64,000 nucleotides of DNA from Ciceribacter sp. L1K22 (GTDB lineage Bacteria > Pseudomonadota > Alphaproteobacteria > Rhizobiales > Rhizobiaceae). The first letter of the stretch is position 1; every line of letters starts with the position of its first letter. Below the pieces are notes generated by a model. The model saw only the letters and a list, made by a program, of their open reading frames with translations, was not told the origin of the DNA and did not search any database. Shown here in pieces: positions 60,820-64,000 of this stretch. The position numbers and the translations under genes are program-made. The stretch is taken from assembly GCF_017599385.1 (NCBI RefSeq), contig NZ_JAGFPK010000001.1, positions 3,084,483 to 3,148,482 on the forward strand, written 5' to 3'.

Positions 60820-61549
60820 GACAGTATCCAATCCCGATCCGGAAGACGGAAGCGACGCCGAGGCCCTCACCTGGCACGACGGCGATATGCCCTATTCGAC
60901 CGCCTTTGGCGATCATTTTTATTGCCGCAGCGACGGACGTCTCGAATGCGGCCACGTCTTTCTCGCCGGCAATGGGCTGCCGGATCGCTGGCGGAAAGAC
61001 GGCACGTTCCGCATTGGCGAACTCGGCTTCGGCACCGGCCTCAATGCATGCGAGACATGGCGGCAGTGGAAGGCAACGCGACGGACCGGCGGCCTTTTGC
61101 ACTTCATGTCCTTCGAACTTTATCCTATGCGGGCCGCCGACATCGACCGTGCACTCTCCCGCTGGAGCGAGATAGACGAGGAGCGGCTCAGGCTGGTGTC
61201 ACAGTGGCCGGACCGGCCCGAGGGCATCATCGACCTTCAACTCGACGACCAGACGACGCTGACCGTGACCTGCGGCGAAGCCCTGGATGGCGTGAGCGTC
61301 ACCGACCTCCCCTTCGACGCCTGGTATCTCGACGGCTTCGCACCGTCGCGCAATGGCGCGATGTGGAGCGAGGAGATCATGCGCGCGCTCTTCGACCGCA
61401 CCGTGCCAGGCGGAACCTTCGCGACCTATGCCGCCGCCGGCTTCGTCAGGCGCAACCTCGTTTCCGCGGGCTTTGCTGTCGAGCGCTGGCCTGGCTTCGC
61501 CGGCAAGCGGGAGATGCTGCGCGGCGAAAAGTCCGCCTCAGCCGCCTGA
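60818..61549 (+). CDS. mnmD: tRNA (5-methylaminomethyl-2-thiouridine) methyltransferase MnmD
   Basis: The 243-aa protein has LTWHDGDMPYSTAFGDHFYCRSDG and RIGELGFGTGLNACETW (SAM-binding), then WYLDGFAPSRNGAMW and GGTFATYAAAGFVRRNL, which are the MnmC methyltransferase-half motifs. It methylates nm5s2U to mnm5s2U at the wobble base of certain tRNAs. As a stand-alone MnmD it lacks the oxidase half, which seems to be the divergent neighbour. No strong ribosome site precedes the ATG. Its 3' end overlaps the kinase gene by 12 nt. Confidence 0.9.
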   Translation: MTVSNPDPEDGSDAEALTWHDGDMPYSTAFGDHFYCRSDGRLECGHVFLAGNGLPDRWRKDGTFRIGELGFGTGLNACETWRQWKATRRTGGLLHFMSFELYPMRAADIDRALSRWSEIDEERLRLVSQWPDRPEGIIDLQLDDQTTLTVTCGEALDGVSVTDLPFDAWYLDGFAPSRNGAMWSEEIMRALFDRTVPGGTFATYAAAGFVRRNLVSAGFAVERWPGFAGKREMLRGEKSASAA

Positions 61550-64000
61550 CCGCTGCGGAATAGTGTCAGCCGATCCGCTCATCCACTGCGCAATCTTCCC
61601 GCCAAGCAGTTCGGGACTGATCGGCTTCGACAGGTAGTCATCCATGCCGGCGGCAAGGCAGACATCCCTGTCCGACTCCATGGCATGCGCGGTCACGGCG
61701 ATGATGGGAACATGCGCCGCCCCGCCCGCTGCCCGTTCGCGCTCGCGGATCGCCCGCGTCGCCTCCAGACCGTTCATGACGGGCATCGACACGTCCATCA
61801 GGATGAGCCCGGGCTGCAATCGCGCCGACGCTTCGACGGCCTCGCGACCGTTTCCAACGATTTGAAACTGCATGCCGAGGCTTTCCAGCACCTGCGTGAA
61901 AACGATTTGGTTCACCTCATTGTCCTCCGCCACGAGAATGTCGATGCGGTTGGGGTAGACCGTGACTGCCTGTGCCGGGGCTGTGTCCACCAGCGGGCTT
62001 TCGGATGCCGCGAGGCCGGAGGTAGACGCTCTCTGTCCGCCGTCCGTAGCCCCGCGCCGCCGCGACCGGACCGCCTCGATGATGGCGCCTCGCAGAACAT
62101 TGGCACGAGCCGGTTTCATCAGATGAGCCTGCACGTCGAGCGACGCGAAAACCTGTTCATCACCGCCCATGTCCATCGACGTGAGAAACACCATGGCAAC
62201 CGGATCGAAGCGGCGGTCAGCCCGCACGCGTCTCGCGAAATCGATGCCGTTCACATCGGGCATGTGGTAGTCGACGATCAGCGCGTCGATGCTTATTCCC
62301 GCCTGGAAGGCGGCATCGAGTATCGCAAGCGCGGTCGCTGCGTCTTCCGCGACCGCACCGTCGAAACCCCATTGTTGCAGCTGTTCTGCCAGGATCTGGC
62401 GATTAACGGGGTTGTCGTCGATGACAAGGACGCGCGCGCCTTCGACGTTGACGGGCAACTGCGTCTGGCGTCGGCGCTCACCCGCGATCGAGAGCGGCAG
62501 GTGGACGGTGAACACCGAGCCCATCCCGGCTTCGCTCTCCACTTCGATCACGCCGCCGAACAACTGGACTAGGCCGGCGGTTATGGCGAGCCCCAGGCCT
62601 GTGCCTTCGTGACGGCGGGTAGACGAAGAGTCGACCTGCGAGAACTTGTCGAAAATCGCCTTCAGCTTTTCCTGCGGGATGCCGATGCCGGTATCCGAAA
62701 TCCGCAACGTCACCATCAACTCGCCGGACGGCATCGGCTCGCCCGAGAGCTCGATCAGCACATGGCCCCGCTCTGTGAACTTGATGGCATTGCCGAGCAG
62801 ATTGGTGACGATCTGCCGGAACCGTCCGGGATCGCCGACCACCAGATGCCGGAGGGTCGCCTCGGCCCGGATGATCAGTTCGAGATCCTTTTCGGCCGCG
62901 GCGGCCGACAACAAGGTCGCCACGTCCTCGATCGCCTCCACCGGATCGAACGGCGCCTTGCGCAGCGTTAACTGCCCCGCGTCGATCTTGGAGAAGTCGA
63001 GGATGTCATTGATGATCGTGAGCAGCGCATTGCCGGATTTGACGATGATGTCGACGAAGGTCTTCTGTCGGGCATCGAGAATGGACTTCTGCAGGAGTTC
63101 CGCCATGCCGAGCACACCGTTCATCGGCGTACGGATTTCATGGCTCATATTGGCCAGGAATTCCGACTTGGCGCGATCGGCCGCCTCCGCGCGTTCGAGC
63201 AGGCTTGTCAGTTCCTGTTCGCGCTGCTTGATCTCGGTGATGTCGCTGAGCACCACCATCCAGTGACCGCGGCGGCTGACCGTCGCCTCCATCTGAACCC
63301 ATGTGCGGCGGTCGATAAGGAAAGTGGCGGAAAAACCCTGACCGTCCTCCACCTTGTGTTGCCAATCCCGCAGCAGGGCCATCGGATCATCACCGAAATC
63401 CCCCCGCTTGGCGCAGTGGGCGAAACTGACGTGCCAGCTCTGGCCCGGCTCGAGGCTCACCGCAGGGACATCGAGAATGATGTGCGCGGCCTCGTTGCTC
63501 TGGACGATGACACCGTCTTCAATGACCAGAAGGCCCTGCGACATGACGCGGATCGCATCGCGCATCTGTTGGCCGATACGCTCCAGCTCGGCCCGTGCCT
63601 CGCTGATTTCCCGCTCGCGGCGGCGGGCTTCCGAGATGTCCGCATAGGTCACCAGAACCCGCTGATCGGTCAGACGCTTGGAGGTGATGACCACCTGACG
63701 GTCATCCATGACCATTTCGCGCTGGTGATCTCCGTCAAGCGCCTGCAACTGCTCCATGCGCCAACGAACATCAGAATCGAAATCCTCTTCCTCGGTCCAG
63801 CGCCAGCCGCGGTCGTAGTTGACCTTTGCGTAGGTGGGGAAATCGAGCCCGATCAGTTGCTGGTCGCCTGGCCAGTTCCAGATGTCGTAGACCCGCTGGT
63901 TGGCGTATTCGATCCTCAGTTCGCTATCGAGGATGAGGACGCCGATCGGCATCGAGCGCATGATGCCTTCGAGGTAGGCGTTGAGATTCTCCGCCTTGGC
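61538..64000 (-). CDS. Hybrid sensor histidine kinase with two receivers (5' end outside window)
   Basis: At least 820 residues are visible; the reading frame continues past 64000, so the N-terminus is missing. Visible order: PAS-like domain, PAS-like domain with a short coiled coil, HisKA (FLANMSHEIRTPMNGVLGMAELL with the phospho-His), HATPase (ISDTGIGIP, GTGLGLAI), receiver 1 (VLVIDDNPVN, VDYHMPDVNG) and receiver 2 (ILVAEDNEVNQ, MDVSMPVMNG). No Hpt domain follows, so phosphotransfer probably uses a separate protein. No signal or membrane segment is seen in the visible part. Confidence 0.92.
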   Translation of the reverse strand, partial: AKAENLNAYLEGIMRSMPIGVLILDSELRIEYANQRVYDIWNWPGDQQLIGLDFPTYAKVNYDRGWRWTEEEDFDSDVRWRMEQLQALDGDHQREMVMDDRQVVITSKRLTDQRVLVTYADISEARRREREISEARAELERIGQQMRDAIRVMSQGLLVIEDGVIVQSNEAAHIILDVPAVSLEPGQSWHVSFAHCAKRGDFGDDPMALLRDWQHKVEDGQGFSATFLIDRRTWVQMEATVSRRGHWMVVLSDITEIKQREQELTSLLERAEAADRAKSEFLANMSHEIRTPMNGVLGMAELLQKSILDARQKTFVDIIVKSGNALLTIINDILDFSKIDAGQLTLRKAPFDPVEAIEDVATLLSAAAAEKDLELIIRAEATLRHLVVGDPGRFRQIVTNLLGNAIKFTERGHVLIELSGEPMPSGELMVTLRISDTGIGIPQEKLKAIFDKFSQVDSSSTRRHEGTGLGLAITAGLVQLFGGVIEVESEAGMGSVFTVHLPLSIAGERRRQTQLPVNVEGARVLVIDDNPVNRQILAEQLQQWGFDGAVAEDAATALAILDAAFQAGISIDALIVDYHMPDVNGIDFARRVRADRRFDPVAMVFLTSMDMGGDEQVFASLDVQAHLMKPARANVLRGAIIEAVRSRRRGATDGGQRASTSGLAASESPLVDTAPAQAVTVYPNRIDILVAEDNEVNQIVFTQVLESLGMQFQIVGNGREAVEASARLQPGLILMDVSMPVMNGLEATRAIRERERAAGGAAHVPIIAVTAHAMESDRDVCLAAGMDDYLSKPISPELLGGKIAQWMSGSADTIPQRSGG

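Noticed and set aside
1-64000. CRISPR arrays, tRNA or rRNA genes, insertion sequences and prophage genes
   Set aside because: I saw no regularly spaced repeats, cloverleaf-type sequences, transposase or phage genes in the window.

Overview
This window is high-GC alphaproteobacterial DNA, most likely a chromosome or large replicon of a Rhizobiaceae species (Rhizobium, Agrobacterium or Ensifer group). The markers are choXWV, bacA, a NolR-type regulator, the divergent glnII/gstI pair, a bdhA-xdhA-xdhB order like that known from Sinorhizobium meliloti, an Atu4866-family protein and a rhizobial intergenic mosaic repeat. Genes are densely packed, mostly in short operons with 4-nt ATGA overlaps. I saw no tRNA, rRNA, CRISPR array, prophage or insertion sequence.

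Layout. 0-3 kb: two unknown genes separated by a mosaic palindromic repeat, then a small c-type cytochrome with a perfect FNR/FixK box upstream. 3.3-6.3 kb: the choline ABC transporter choXWV. 6.3-7.6 kb: a HugZ-like protein and nolR, with two NolR-consensus boxes in front of nolR. 7.6-20 kb: a PhoX-type phosphatase, an omega-aminotransferase behind a 34-bp palindrome, a branched-chain amino acid binding protein, SDR/LysR and ArsR/SRPBCC pairs, a sugar epimerase-like protein, a cyclase-family hydrolase, and an Lrp/PLP-lyase divergent pair. 20-27 kb: adenine deaminase, a yefM-yoeB toxin-antitoxin pair, an ion channel, a cluster of very small genes opposite an AraC regulator, and an alpha-glucosidase. 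27-36 kb: a glycosyltransferase with a Pho box, der, a YfgM-like protein, an NnrU protein, a polysaccharide deacetylase, bacA, an MFS transporter, map and a luciferase-like monooxygenase.

37-59 kb is a purine-catabolism region: bdhA-xdhA-xdhB, xdhC, two LysR paralogues, puuD, guaD, uraH, allA, alc, uraD and puuE. With ade at 20 kb, the window encodes every step from adenine or guanine through xanthine, urate, 5-hydroxyisourate, OHCU, allantoin and allantoate to ureidoglycolate and glyoxylate. The ammonia-assimilation pair glnII/gstI, with a sigma-54-type promoter, sits inside this block, so nitrogen released from purines and its assimilation are encoded side by side. An MNT/HEPN toxin-antitoxin module, whose toxin gene has an in-frame amber codon, lies directly upstream of allA-uraH. 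59-64 kb: a DUF1045 protein, a split MnmC pair (FAD oxidoreductase and MnmD) with overlapping divergent start codons, and a hybrid histidine kinase that runs off the right edge.

The strongest leads are regulatory sites (NolR, FNR/FixK, Pho, Lrp-like and sigma-54 boxes and an unassigned 34-bp palindrome), the broken HEPN toxin, two unannotated-size microproteins, and the split MnmC arrangement. All functional calls rest on reading motifs by eye; no database search was run.
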